Shown piece after piece: positions 8,600-17,842 of a stretch of 64,000 nucleotides of DNA. The notes under the pieces were generated by a model, which ran no database searches, had not been told where the DNA came from, and saw only the letters and a program-made list of their open reading frames with translations. Each line of letters opens with the position of its first letter. Position 1 is the stretch's first letter. The DNA comes from an uncultured Roseateles sp. GTDB lineage: Bacteria; Pseudomonadota; Gammaproteobacteria; Burkholderiales; Burkholderiaceae_C. Location: NCBI RefSeq assembly GCF_963422335.1, contig NZ_OY729424.1:1860001-1924000 (forward strand). Direction: 5' to 3'. The translations under genes and the position numbers were made by a program.

Positions 8600-8635
8600 G
8601 GGACAGACCTTGCCGGGTACGGCAAGGTCTGTCCC
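8600..8635. repeat. Perfect 15-bp palindrome, REP-like element or terminator
   Basis: GGGACAGACCTTGCC (8600-8614) is followed by a 6-base spacer and its exact reverse complement GGCAAGGTCTGTCCC (8621-8635). It fills the gap between two convergent genes, the cyclo-ligase paralogue and ompW. There is no T-run on either side, so intrinsic termination is uncertain. The GGGGACAGACC edge resembles the REP palindromes mobilised by RAYT transposases in proteobacteria. No second copy was noticed in this window. Confidence 0.7.
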
Positions 8636-8644
8636 GCAAGGGCA

Positions 8645-9265
8645 TTAGAAACGCCAGCCGAGGCCGACGCCGACCAGCAGTGGGTCCACCTTGAACTTGC
8701 CGACTTCCGTGCCCTTGGAATAGACCTTGGTGTCGATCTGCACCTTCTTCAGGTCCAGGTTCAGGTACAGGGTCTTGGACAGGGCGATGTCGGCACCGAC
8801 CTGGAACGACAGGCCATAGCTGTCCTTCTTGATGCTGGGCGCCAGCGCGGCCTGCACGGCCGGTGCGAATTCGACACCCGAGAAGTGGGTGTAGTTCACC
8901 CCCACGCCGACGTAGGGGCGGAAGGTCGCGGCCGGCGCGAAGTGGTACTGCAGGCTCAGCGTCGGCGGCAGGTGCTTCAGCGAGCCGATGTCGGCCCCGC
9001 CCGAGCGCAGCGTGTGCTTTTGCGGCACGGTCAGCACCAGCTCGGCCGCCCAGTTGGGGGTCAGAAAGTAGCTGAAGTCGACCTCGGGAATGACCTTGTT
9101 GTTGATGCTCAGGCCCAGGCCGGTGCTGTCCTTGTTGGCCGAGTCGAGGTTCACGGCGCGCACGCGCACCAGCCAGGGGCCTTCCTGCTGGGCCTGGACG
9201 GCGCTGCCGGCGAGGCCGAGAGTCAGGGCGGCGATGGCGGTGAGGGTGTGTGCAAGCTTGGTCAT
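8645..9265 (-). CDS. ompW: OmpW family outer membrane protein
   Basis: A 206-residue outer membrane eight-stranded beta-barrel. The signal peptide ends near AVQAQ. The mature part has the OmpW pattern: PWLVRVRAVNLD, PEVDFSYFLTPNWAAEL, LQYHFAP...RPYVGVGVNYTHF, a conserved serine/lysine loop, and a terminal WRF ending in the aromatic residue used for barrel assembly. Family members pass small hydrophobic or charged molecules and respond to stress. ATG at 9265 is preferred because AAGGAG sits 8 bases upstream; a GTG three codons earlier directly abuts that site. The leader can fold so that the start codon region is paired (see 9265-9315). Confidence 0.92.
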   Translation of the reverse strand: MTKLAHTLTAIAALTLGLAGSAVQAQQEGPWLVRVRAVNLDSANKDSTGLGLSINNKVIPEVDFSYFLTPNWAAELVLTVPQKHTLRSGGADIGSLKHLPPTLSLQYHFAPAATFRPYVGVGVNYTHFSGVEFAPAVQAALAPSIKKDSYGLSFQVGADIALSKTLYLNLDLKKVQIDTKVYSKGTEVGKFKVDPLLVGVGLGWRF

Positions 9266-9315
9266 TTCAATCACTCCTTGTTGAGCGGGAACAGTCCCGT
9301 TAGGTGTGATTGAAA
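9264..9315 (-). promoter_or_regulatory. ompW leader stem enclosing the ribosome binding site
   Basis: In the mRNA sense, TTTCAATCAC (9315-9306) is exactly complementary to GTGATTGAAA (9274-9265), which directly abuts and includes the first base of the ATG. Between the arms lie a second small hairpin (CGGGA/TCCCG, 9286-9299) and the AAGGAG ribosome site. Such a leader could gate translation by folding, for example by temperature or a small RNA. This is inference from complementarity only. Confidence 0.5.
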
Positions 9316-9396
9316 GCCGTCAGCGAGGGTTATCCCTTGAGTTGGGGCAAGCGTCGGGAAGGCCATGCCATGTGACTGGCATTGCTTTGCCTCAGG

Positions 9397-10248
9397 TCAA
9401 ACAACAGCGCCGAGACCGAGGCGTTTGCACAACTCCAGGGTCAAAGCCGACTGATTCAGGGTGTAGAAGTGGATGCCCGGTGCGCCGCCAGCGATCAGGC
9501 GCTCGCAGACGCGCGTCATCACGTCCAGGCCGAAGGCACGGATCGACGCACTGTCATCCATGAAACCTTCCATCTTCAGGGCCACCCAGCGCGGAATCTC
9601 GATGCCGTCGCGGGCCGCGAACTGGGCGATGCGGGCGTAGTTGTGGAAGGGCATGATGCCCGGAATGATGGGCGCCTCGACGCCCAGCGCCCGCACCTCG
9701 TCGACGAAGTGGAAATAGGCGTCGGGGTTGAAGAAGAACTGGGTGATGGCCGAGTTGGCGCCGGCGCGCATCTTGTCGGCAAAGTGCTGCAGGTCCTTGG
9801 CGGCGTAGCGCTGCTGCGGGTGGTATTCGGGATAGGCGGCGACCTCGATCTTCCAGTCAGCCCCCTGCGTTTCGCGGATGAAGCGCACCAGCTCCGAGGC
9901 ATAGCGGAACTCGCCGGCCGTGGCCGTGCCGCTGGGCAGATCGCCGCGCAGCGCAACGACGCGGCGGATGTTCTGCGCCCGGTAGGTGGCCAGGATCTCG
10001 GCAATGCCCTCGCGGGTGGAGCCGACGCAGGACAGATGCGGTGCGGCCTCATGGCCCATCTGCGCGATGGCGCTGACGGTGGCCAGCGTCTTGTCGCGCG
10101 TGGCGCCGCCGGCGCCGTAGGTGACGCTGAAATACTGCGGGCTCAGCACGCTGAGGTCCTGCACCACGGTCTTGAGCTTCTCTGCACCCACCGGTGTGTT
10201 GGGCGGGAAGAACTCGAAGCTCACCGGGCATTTGTTGTTCTGGGCCAT
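9397..10248 (-). CDS. metF: 5,10-methylenetetrahydrofolate reductase
   Basis: A 283-residue FAD enzyme that reduces 5,10-methylene-THF to 5-methyl-THF for methionine synthesis. Visible motifs are SFEFFPPNT near the N-terminus (active-site Glu region), VTYGAGG, and LRGDLP with surrounding flavin-binding segments, then ITQFFFNPDAYFHFVDE. The length matches bacterial MetF. ATG at 10248 has AAGGAGTG 4 bases upstream; the stop of tlyA lies 2 bases before it, so it is the last gene of an ahcY-tlyA-metF operon probably controlled by the SAH riboswitch at 12537. Confidence 0.96.
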   Translation of the reverse strand: MAQNNKCPVSFEFFPPNTPVGAEKLKTVVQDLSVLSPQYFSVTYGAGGATRDKTLATVSAIAQMGHEAAPHLSCVGSTREGIAEILATYRAQNIRRVVALRGDLPSGTATAGEFRYASELVRFIRETQGADWKIEVAAYPEYHPQQRYAAKDLQHFADKMRAGANSAITQFFFNPDAYFHFVDEVRALGVEAPIIPGIMPFHNYARIAQFAARDGIEIPRWVALKMEGFMDDSASIRAFGLDVMTRVCERLIAGGAPGIHFYTLNQSALTLELCKRLGLGAVV

Positions 10249-10250
10249 GC

Positions 10251-11024
10251 TCACTCCTTGACTGGGGCAGGTCCGGCCTGCGCCCACAGAAAAAATTCGG
10301 TGTTGCCGTCGCCGCCGGCTACGGTGCTTTCAAAATAGCCGCGCAGCTGCCAGCCCAGCGCCTTCGCGGCCTCTCGGGCCCGCGTTTCCAGCAGCACGTA
10401 CTGCCTGGTGTCTTTCACCAGCCCGCCGCGGCCCACGTGCTGCGGACCGACCTCGAACTGGGGCTTGATCAACAGCAAGACCTGGCCCTCAGGTTTCAGC
10501 CAGTGCGCCAGCTGGGGCAGGGCGCCCAGCATCGAGATGAAGGACAGGTCGCCGACGATCAGATCGAAACCACCTGCCGGTGCGTGCGCTGCCAGTGCCG
10601 AGCCGGCCAGCTCGCGCACATGCAGGCCCTCCAGCGCCACCAGGCGGGGCTCGCTGCTCAGCCTGGCATGGAGCTGGCCATGGCCGACATCGACGCCGAC
10701 GACCTTGGCCGCTCCAGCCTTCAGCAGGCAGTCGCTGAAGCCGCCGGTGCTCTGGCCGACATCGAGCACCGTCAGTCCGGCCACTGCAATGCCGCTGTGG
10801 GCCAGCGCACCCTCCAGCTTCAGCCCGCCGCGCGACACGAAACGCAGCTCGGCGTCATCGGTGATGCGCAGCGCGCTGCCGTCCGGCAGGTCCTGCCCGG
10901 CCTTCTTGATCGGCAACCAGCTTGCGGCCGACTGCCATTGCACGGACTGAGCGTCGATCAGCCGCTGCGCGGCCGATCGGGTGGGCGCCAGACCCTGGCT
11001 TACCAGCAACTGGTCGGCGCGCAT
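10251..11024 (-). CDS. tlyA: TlyA-family rRNA 2'-O-methyltransferase
   Basis: A 257-residue protein with an N-terminal S4 RNA-binding domain (MRADQLLVSQGLAPTRSAAQ) joined to an FtsJ/RrmJ-like methyltransferase domain: VSRGGLKLEGAL, the SAM-binding DVGQSTGGFSDCLL, and VGDLSFISM. TlyA of mycobacteria 2'-O-methylates cytidines in 16S and 23S rRNA; the family has also been called hemolysin. Sitting between ahcY and metF it uses SAM in the same metabolic cycle. It begins 4 bases after the ahcY stop and ends 2 bases before metF, a tight operon. Confidence 0.9.
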   Translation of the reverse strand: MRADQLLVSQGLAPTRSAAQRLIDAQSVQWQSAASWLPIKKAGQDLPDGSALRITDDAELRFVSRGGLKLEGALAHSGIAVAGLTVLDVGQSTGGFSDCLLKAGAAKVVGVDVGHGQLHARLSSEPRLVALEGLHVRELAGSALAAHAPAGGFDLIVGDLSFISMLGALPQLAHWLKPEGQVLLLIKPQFEVGPQHVGRGGLVKDTRQYVLLETRAREAAKALGWQLRGYFESTVAGGDGNTEFFLWAQAGPAPVKE

Positions 11025-11028
11025 GTCC

Positions 11029-12462
<1,434 letters not shown>

Positions 12463-12536
12463 GTCAGGGGCTCCTTCGGATGGAAGCCGCATGTGCTGTC
12501 GGTGGATGCGCGAACTCACCCACGCGAAACACATGC

Positions 12537-12606
12537 GGGTGAGCGCCGTTGCTACAAGACTCCAAGCCTGGCCACGCATGCTGCGGGGTTGCAACGCTCC
12601 TTGGAA
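12537..12606 (-). ncRNA. SAH riboswitch in the ahcY leader
   Basis: In transcript sense the leader reads TCCAAGGAGCGTTGCAA, then CCAGGCTTGGA, then AACGGCGCTCACC. These are the conserved blocks of the S-adenosylhomocysteine riboswitch. TCCAAG pairs exactly with CTTGGA (stem P1), and GAGCG pairs with CGCTC to form the pseudoknot. The class is known from betaproteobacteria upstream of ahcY. Downstream, CCGCATGTG (12538-12530) and CACATGCGG (12495-12487) form a 9-bp hairpin before the ribosome site and may be part of the expression platform. Confidence 0.92.
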
Positions 12607-12613
12607 CGGACGG

Positions 12614-12619
12614 ATTGTA
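12614..12619 (-). promoter_or_regulatory. Candidate -10 box for the ahcY operon
   Basis: TACAAT on the minus strand ends 7 bases before the P1 stem of the SAH riboswitch, which fits a transcript starting directly at the aptamer. No convincing -35 box was found at 16-18 bases. Confidence 0.5.
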
Positions 12620-12677
12620 GTCGCGAGCCGAAGCGCCGTTTGAGGAATAGGACCGAAACATGGGGACAATAGCGCCC

Positions 12678-13475
12678 ATGCAGCCCTTTGCCTCCTGCCC
12701 TGCCGCGCGTCTGAGCGCGGTGCGTGGCGTCCTGACCGATATCGACGACACCCTGACCGCGGAAGGTGCCATCGCGCCCGCCGCCCTGCAGGCCCTGCAT
12801 GCACTGCACGAGGCCGGAGTGCCCGTGATTGCCATCACCGGCCGGCCCGCGGGCTGGAGCGAGCCGTTTGCCTTGCAATGGCCGGTGCGGGCCATCGTGG
12901 CCGAGAACGGCGCGGTGATGCTGCGCTCGCAGGGCGGCATGTTGAGGCGTGATTTCACCCAGGATGCCGCCACCCGCGCCGCCAACTTCGCACGCCTGCA
13001 GCGCTGTGCCGAGGCCGTGCTGGCCGAGCTGCCCGGCACCCGCCTGGCCACCGACAGCGCCGGCCGGTTGACCGACATTGCCGTCGATCACAGCGAGTTC
13101 GCCCATCTGGATGAGGCGCAGATCGCCCAGGTCGTGGCCTTGATGCGCGGCCATGGCTTGCACGCAACCGTCAGCTCCATCCACATCAACGGCTGGATCG
13201 GCGAGCACAGCAAGTGGACGGCGGCGGCCTGGTCGGTGCAGACGGCGCTGGATGAGGCCTTCGAGGCCGGAGACTGGCTGTATGTCGGCGACTCGACCAA
13301 TGACCAGCTGATGTTCCAGCGAGTGCCGCTCAGCGTTGGCGTGGCCAATATCCGCCGCTTCGTGCCGCAGCTGACGGTGCTGCCGGCCTATGTGACCGAG
13401 GCCGAGCGCGGCGAGGGCTTTGCCGAGGTGGCGCGGGCGCTGCTGCGGGCCCGCGCCGTTGCGACGCAGGTCTAG
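12678..13475 (+). CDS. HAD-IIB family hydrolase
   Basis: A 265-residue phosphatase-like protein of the haloacid dehalogenase superfamily. Motif I is LTDIDDTLT (nucleophile Asp), motif II VIAITGRPAG, motif III the lysine in HSKWTAA, and motif IV VGDSTNDQLMF. The order and the cap between motifs II and III indicate subclass IIB, like Cof and mannosyl-3-phosphoglycerate phosphatases. The substrate is a sugar phosphate by inference only. The ATG at 12678 follows a GACAAT box by 7 bases, suggesting a leaderless mRNA; an ATG at 12660 would add six residues. It diverges from ahcY and its stop overlaps the convergent PhnD-like gene by 4 bases. Confidence 0.85.
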   Translation: MQPFASCPAARLSAVRGVLTDIDDTLTAEGAIAPAALQALHALHEAGVPVIAITGRPAGWSEPFALQWPVRAIVAENGAVMLRSQGGMLRRDFTQDAATRAANFARLQRCAEAVLAELPGTRLATDSAGRLTDIAVDHSEFAHLDEAQIAQVVALMRGHGLHATVSSIHINGWIGEHSKWTAAAWSVQTALDEAFEAGDWLYVGDSTNDQLMFQRVPLSVGVANIRRFVPQLTVLPAYVTEAERGEGFAEVARALLRARAVATQV

Positions 13476-14335
13476 CGCGGATTCAACCCGGCCGTCTCCA
13501 ACTGCTGGCGGGCCACGTCGCGGTAGCGGGCCGCGCGCTGCAGGTCGGCACGGCCGACCTCGTGGACACGGGCATTGACCACTGAGGGCGGCGCCGCTGC
13601 ATCGGGCACGAAGCTGTGCCAGGCCTTGCGCAGCCGGGCCAGCTCGGCCGGCGTCATGCTCGGACGGGCGATGTAGATCGGCGCCGGGATATCGCTCAGC
13701 TCGACCAGGGTGAACTGGCCACCGGGCGAGCCGGGTGGCAGCAGATTCAGCTGCGTGCGTGTCACGGCGATGGCCTCCACATCGCCCTGCTCCAGGCTGA
13801 TCACGGCGCTGCTCGTCGAGGCCTGGGTGATGATGGTGAGGTCGCGGCCAGGCTCCAGCTGCTGCTGGCGCAGCCACAGGCCGGCGACCGCCGCCGACAG
13901 CGACAGCGTGCCCAAGGTGCCCAGCCGCTTGCCACGCAGCTCGGCGGCGGTGCGGATGGGGCTGCCCTGGCGCAGCAGAATCAGCACCGGCGTGGCCTCC
14001 ACCGTGGCGGCCAGTGCCTGGAAGCCCCAGTCGCTGAGCGCCAGGCCGGCCAGATGGGCGGGCAGCAGGGTCACGTCATGCTCGCCCCGTCGGGCCTGCT
14101 CGACCAGTTCGCGGAAGTCTCGCGCGGTGTAGAGCTCGACCGCCTGCTTCAGCTGCGATTCGAGGTGGGTGCGCAAGGGGCGGAAGGCGGTCAGGGCGGC
14201 GCTGGGCGACAGAAACGGCGGCACGGCCACCAGCAGCGGCCGAGGCTTGTCCGGCGCCTGCGCCTGCGGCCCGGTGCCGCCCAGCAGCAGGGCGGCGCCC
14301 AGCCAGGTACGGCGCTTCAGTGCGGGCAGCGTCAC
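13472..14335 (-). CDS. PhnD-like periplasmic substrate-binding protein
   Basis: A 287-residue exported binding protein. The N-terminus is a signal peptide (RRTWLGAALLLGGTGPQAQA). The fold matches the phosphate/phosphite/phosphonate (PhnD/PtxB) family: VAVPPFLSPSAALTAFRPLRTHLE, LEQGDVEAIAVTR and the hinge segments. No ABC transporter genes follow. Instead its start overlaps the stop of a hybrid histidine kinase by 4 bases (ATGA), so the protein more likely senses a ligand for that kinase than feeds a transporter. The ligand is unknown. Confidence 0.85.
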   Translation of the reverse strand: MTLPALKRRTWLGAALLLGGTGPQAQAPDKPRPLLVAVPPFLSPSAALTAFRPLRTHLESQLKQAVELYTARDFRELVEQARRGEHDVTLLPAHLAGLALSDWGFQALAATVEATPVLILLRQGSPIRTAAELRGKRLGTLGTLSLSAAVAGLWLRQQQLEPGRDLTIITQASTSSAVISLEQGDVEAIAVTRTQLNLLPPGSPGGQFTLVELSDIPAPIYIARPSMTPAELARLRKAWHSFVPDAAAPPSVVNARVHEVGRADLQRAARYRDVARQQLETAGLNPR

Positions 14336-16647
14336 AGCGGTGCGTGCAGCTCGCCCCAGGCCGAGGCCGAGAACGCGCGTTCGTTGAGCAGGCGGTCGAT
14401 GTGCTCCAGCAGCTCGGGCAGATCGATGGGCTTGGTCAGATAGGCGTCGAAGCCGGCGGCCTGGGCATCGCGCACATCGGAGGGCATGGCATTGGCGCTG
14501 AAGGCGATCAGCGGCATGCCCTGATTGGCCGGGTCGGCGCGCAGGCGCCGGCAGACCTCCAGCCCGTCGATGCCAGGCAGGCCGATGTCTATCAGTATCA
14601 GATGCGGGCGCCGTTGCTCGACCATGGCCAGGCCTGAATAGCCGTCGACGGCAATGCGCAGATCGAACTCCGGGCGCTGCTGGCGCAGCATGCTGCGCAC
14701 CAGCTCGGCATTGGTCGCGTTGTCTTCGATGTAGAGCAGGCGGCGCGACACGCCGGTCAGCGGCTCATGCAGCGGCGCGGCTTCCGGGCCGTCGTCGAGG
14801 TTGATGTCGAAGGGCGGGCTGAAGGGCGAGGCGGCACTGGCCACCAGGGTGACGTTGAAACGGGTGCCGCGCCCGGGCTGGGACTCGACGCTGATCTGCC
14901 CGCCCATCAGCTCGACCAGGCGCTTGGTGATGACCAGGCCGATGCCGGTGCCGGCGGTCAAATCATTGCCCTGCTCGAAACGCACAAAGGGCTGGTAGAG
15001 ATTGGCCAGCTGCTGGGCGTTCATGCCGCGGCCGGTGTCGCTGACGCTGACCAGCAGCTGCTGCTGCGCCGGCAGCGCCGACACCTCCAGGCTCACCGAG
15101 CCGCCGGGCTGGTTGTACTTGATGGCATTGCTGAGCAGATTGTTCAGCACCTGCTTGAGCCGCTTGCGGTCGGCGCGGGCCCAGAGCTGCGGCGCCGCGT
15201 GCTCGATGATGCGCACGCCCTGGGTCTGAGCCTGGGTGGACAGCATCTGCACCGTCTCGCTCACCAGTTCGGCCACCAGCACCGGCTCGATCGAGGTCGA
15301 CATCTCGCCGGCCTCGATGCGCGACAGGTCCAGCACGTCGTTGATCAGGTCCAGCAGATGCCAACCGGCATGCTCGATCTGCTTGACCTTCTCCAGCTCG
15401 CTGTCGCGCAGGCGCTCCCGCGACAGGCTCAGCAGCTGGGCAAAGCCCAGCATGGCATTCAGCGGCGTGCGCAGCTCATGGCTCATGCGCGACAGGAACT
15501 GCGACTTGGCCAGGCTGGCGCGCTCGGCCTCGTCGCGGGCGCGCTGCAGCTCGACGGTGCGGCGCTGCACGCGCGACTCCAGCCCTTCGTTGAGGTTGCG
15601 CAGCTCCTGCTCGGCCAGCACGTGGCGGGTCACGTCGGTCAGGGTACTGACAACCGCCTCGACATGGGGCGCTCCCGTGGCATGGGCATCGGCATGGAAG
15701 CGGGGTTCCGCATTGACGCTGAGCCAGCGCACCGCACCCCGCGCGTGGCGAAACTGCAGCAGCACATCGCGTTGCGGCTGGCCGGTCTGCAAGGCCATCG
15801 CCGCGGGCATCTGTTCGGGCGTCAGCAGCCGGCCCTCGGGATCGCGGGCTTCGGGCATGCGGCCCGACAGGCTGCTCACGCCGAGCAGGCGCAGCGCCGC
15901 ATCATTGCTGTGGATGACGCGCTGCTGCGCGTCCTGCACCAGCAGTCCGCCGGCCATCGAGGCCATCAGCGAACGCTGCTGCTGCTCGCTGTCGCGCAGC
16001 GCCTCGAACTGGGTGCGTACCGCGGCCGACATGCGATTGAAGGCATCCGACACCTGGGCCAGCTCGCGTACCCGGCTGCCCGGCAGGCTGAGGCTGTAGT
16101 CGCCATCGGCGACGCGCTGGCTGGCCTTGGCCAGGCGGGCAAAACCGGCACTCAGCCAGGTGGCCCAGAAGGCCAGGGCGGCCAGGCCCAGCACCAGCAG
16201 GGCGCCACCGATCAGCAGGCTGCTGCGCAGCAGCCGCGCACGCACCTCCTGCAGGGCCGAGCCGACCAGGCCGAAGCGCACCTGCCCCAGGCGCTGGCCG
16301 GCAATCTCCACCGGCACGGTGGCGATGCGCAGCGAGGCACTGGCCTCCGCGCCCGGGCCGGCCTGGGCGACCAGGCGGTCACGTGCGTCGAGCACCTCCA
16401 GAAAGGCCAGGGCCTGGGTCTGCGTGCTCTGGCGCACCACGTCCTGCAGGGCGGCGTAGTCGCGGGTGGCGAGCAGCGGCGCCACGGCGGCGGTGATCAG
16501 CGGGCTGGCCAGCCCCATCTCGGCCGCGAAGCGGTCCTCCAGGGCCTGGGCGATCAGCAGCTGAGCGTTCCACAGCAGCAAGCCGAACATCACCAGCATG
16601 GTGATGAATCCACCCAAGAAGTACTGGGAGCGCAGGGTTTTGAACAC
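14332..16647 (-). CDS. Hybrid sensor histidine kinase with receiver domain
   Basis: A 771-residue inner-membrane kinase. Two membrane segments near residues 11-32 and 155-180 bracket a periplasmic sensor. A HAMP linker (ASQRVADGDYSLSL) follows, then a PAS domain, a coiled coil, and the HisKA H-box FLSRMSHELRTPLNAM with phospho-His near 387. An HATPase domain (NLLSNAIKYNQPG, DTGRGM, GTGIGL) and a C-terminal receiver with Asp near 684 (LIDIGLPGIDG) complete it. I use GTG at 16647; a TTG at 16710 is possible and neither has a good ribosome site. It is coupled to the PhnD-like gene. No separate output regulator is adjacent. Confidence 0.88.
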   Translation of the reverse strand: MFKTLRSQYFLGGFITMLVMFGLLLWNAQLLIAQALEDRFAAEMGLASPLITAAVAPLLATRDYAALQDVVRQSTQTQALAFLEVLDARDRLVAQAGPGAEASASLRIATVPVEIAGQRLGQVRFGLVGSALQEVRARLLRSSLLIGGALLVLGLAALAFWATWLSAGFARLAKASQRVADGDYSLSLPGSRVRELAQVSDAFNRMSAAVRTQFEALRDSEQQQRSLMASMAGGLLVQDAQQRVIHSNDAALRLLGVSSLSGRMPEARDPEGRLLTPEQMPAAMALQTGQPQRDVLLQFRHARGAVRWLSVNAEPRFHADAHATGAPHVEAVVSTLTDVTRHVLAEQELRNLNEGLESRVQRRTVELQRARDEAERASLAKSQFLSRMSHELRTPLNAMLGFAQLLSLSRERLRDSELEKVKQIEHAGWHLLDLINDVLDLSRIEAGEMSTSIEPVLVAELVSETVQMLSTQAQTQGVRIIEHAAPQLWARADRKRLKQVLNNLLSNAIKYNQPGGSVSLEVSALPAQQQLLVSVSDTGRGMNAQQLANLYQPFVRFEQGNDLTAGTGIGLVITKRLVELMGGQISVESQPGRGTRFNVTLVASAASPFSPPFDINLDDGPEAAPLHEPLTGVSRRLLYIEDNATNAELVRSMLRQQRPEFDLRIAVDGYSGLAMVEQRRPHLILIDIGLPGIDGLEVCRRLRADPANQGMPLIAFSANAMPSDVRDAQAAGFDAYLTKPIDLPELLEHIDRLLNERAFSASAWGELHAPL

Positions 16648-16743
16648 GGCCGGGGGCGTAGTGATGGCGCGGCCGATTGTGCCCGATGGCGGCGCTACAA
16701 ATGCTTGCAAGACGTAAGCAGGCCCGCGACCTGCGGCGGCGAT

Positions 16744-17838
16744 TCAGCGGGGCAGGTCGAGAAATTCGTGCAGGCGCGCCAGCTCTTCTTCGAGGGCCAG
16801 GCGGAACGCGGCGCTGCGCGGGCGTGATTTGATAAAACCGAGGTCGGGCACCAGCGCGCCGTCCTGCACCCGCACATTGGCCCAGCCTATGACGTCCTCG
16901 CCCCACAGCAGGGGCAGCGCGTAGTGGCCCATCAGGCGCTTGGCCGCCGGGGTGTAGGCCTCGAACTTATAGGCCCAACCCCAGAACAGTTCGAAGCGGC
17001 GGCGGTCCCAGACCACCGGATCGAAGGGCGCGAGCAGGCGCAGCGCGGCATCGGGTTGGTGGCGGCGGGAGGCCGGATCCTCGCCCTCGGGCCACAGCCA
17101 GGTGGTGCCGTCTATCTTGGTCTGCGGCAGCTCCGCGCGTGCCTTGGCCAGCGCCTGGCGGGCCTCCGGCTTCAGGTGCGGCGCTCCATAGCCCAGCAGC
17201 TGCACCAGGTAACCGAGGCTGGCCGAGGGCAGCGGCGCGTATTTGTGGACGACCAGATCCACCAGCCGGCGGGCCCGTTCCAGCCGGGCGGCCGGGCTGT
17301 CGTCCACCGCCGGATGCTCGTTGACTGCGTAGACGCGGGTGCCGCTGTCGCGGCGCACCACGCGCAGCAGGCCGCGGTAGTGCATGCCGTCCAGCAGCTG
17401 GGTGCTGGCATTGAGCTCGCCGCCCCAGTAGCCGGGCACCCGCCCGTGCGAGAAGGCGGCCAGCACCTCGCGCGGATGGATCACACCGCGCTCGCGGATG
17501 AAAGCCAGCAGGTCCTGGGCGCGCGCCGCGGTCTCGGCGTCCCAGGCCCGCTTGGGCTCGCGCGGGTGCATCAGCGCCAAGGTCTCGCGAGGCAGAAAGC
17601 CGTAGTTGACGAGGCAGTCTTCCTCGATGTCGAGCTTGGGATAGCGGCGCTCCAGATCGCCGGCGCGGTAGTCCTTGACCCGGTGGCGCAGGGTCAGGTC
17701 TTGAGCGCGGGCGGGCGCGCGTATCGGGTCGGCCTGGACGAAACCCAGGCGCGCTATGGCGCGCTTCAGGGTGGTGGGCTTGAACAGCGTGCGTGCGATC
17801 GCGTAGCGGCGCAGCTGATCCAGGGTCGGGGCTGCCAT
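16744..17838 (-). CDS. YcaQ/AlkX-type winged-helix DNA glycosylase
   Basis: A 364-residue protein of the AlkZ/YcaQ (HTH_42) family, which unhooks DNA interstrand crosslinks and bulky alkylated bases. Near residue 35 the sequence FVQADPI supplies the Q-x-D catalytic motif of the AlkX/YcaQ branch, rather than the Q-x-Q of AlkZ. Further family blocks are YWGGELNASTQLLDGMHYRGLL (a winged helix) and LAPFDPVVWDRRRFELFWGW. It starts 4 bases after the diguanylate cyclase stop and is likely cotranscribed with it. Activity is inferred from the family. Confidence 0.86.
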   Translation of the reverse strand: MAAPTLDQLRRYAIARTLFKPTTLKRAIARLGFVQADPIRAPARAQDLTLRHRVKDYRAGDLERRYPKLDIEEDCLVNYGFLPRETLALMHPREPKRAWDAETAARAQDLLAFIRERGVIHPREVLAAFSHGRVPGYWGGELNASTQLLDGMHYRGLLRVVRRDSGTRVYAVNEHPAVDDSPAARLERARRLVDLVVHKYAPLPSASLGYLVQLLGYGAPHLKPEARQALAKARAELPQTKIDGTTWLWPEGEDPASRRHQPDAALRLLAPFDPVVWDRRRFELFWGWAYKFEAYTPAAKRLMGHYALPLLWGEDVIGWANVRVQDGALVPDLGFIKSRPRSAAFRLALEEELARLHEFLDLPR

Positions 17839-17842
17839 TGGC

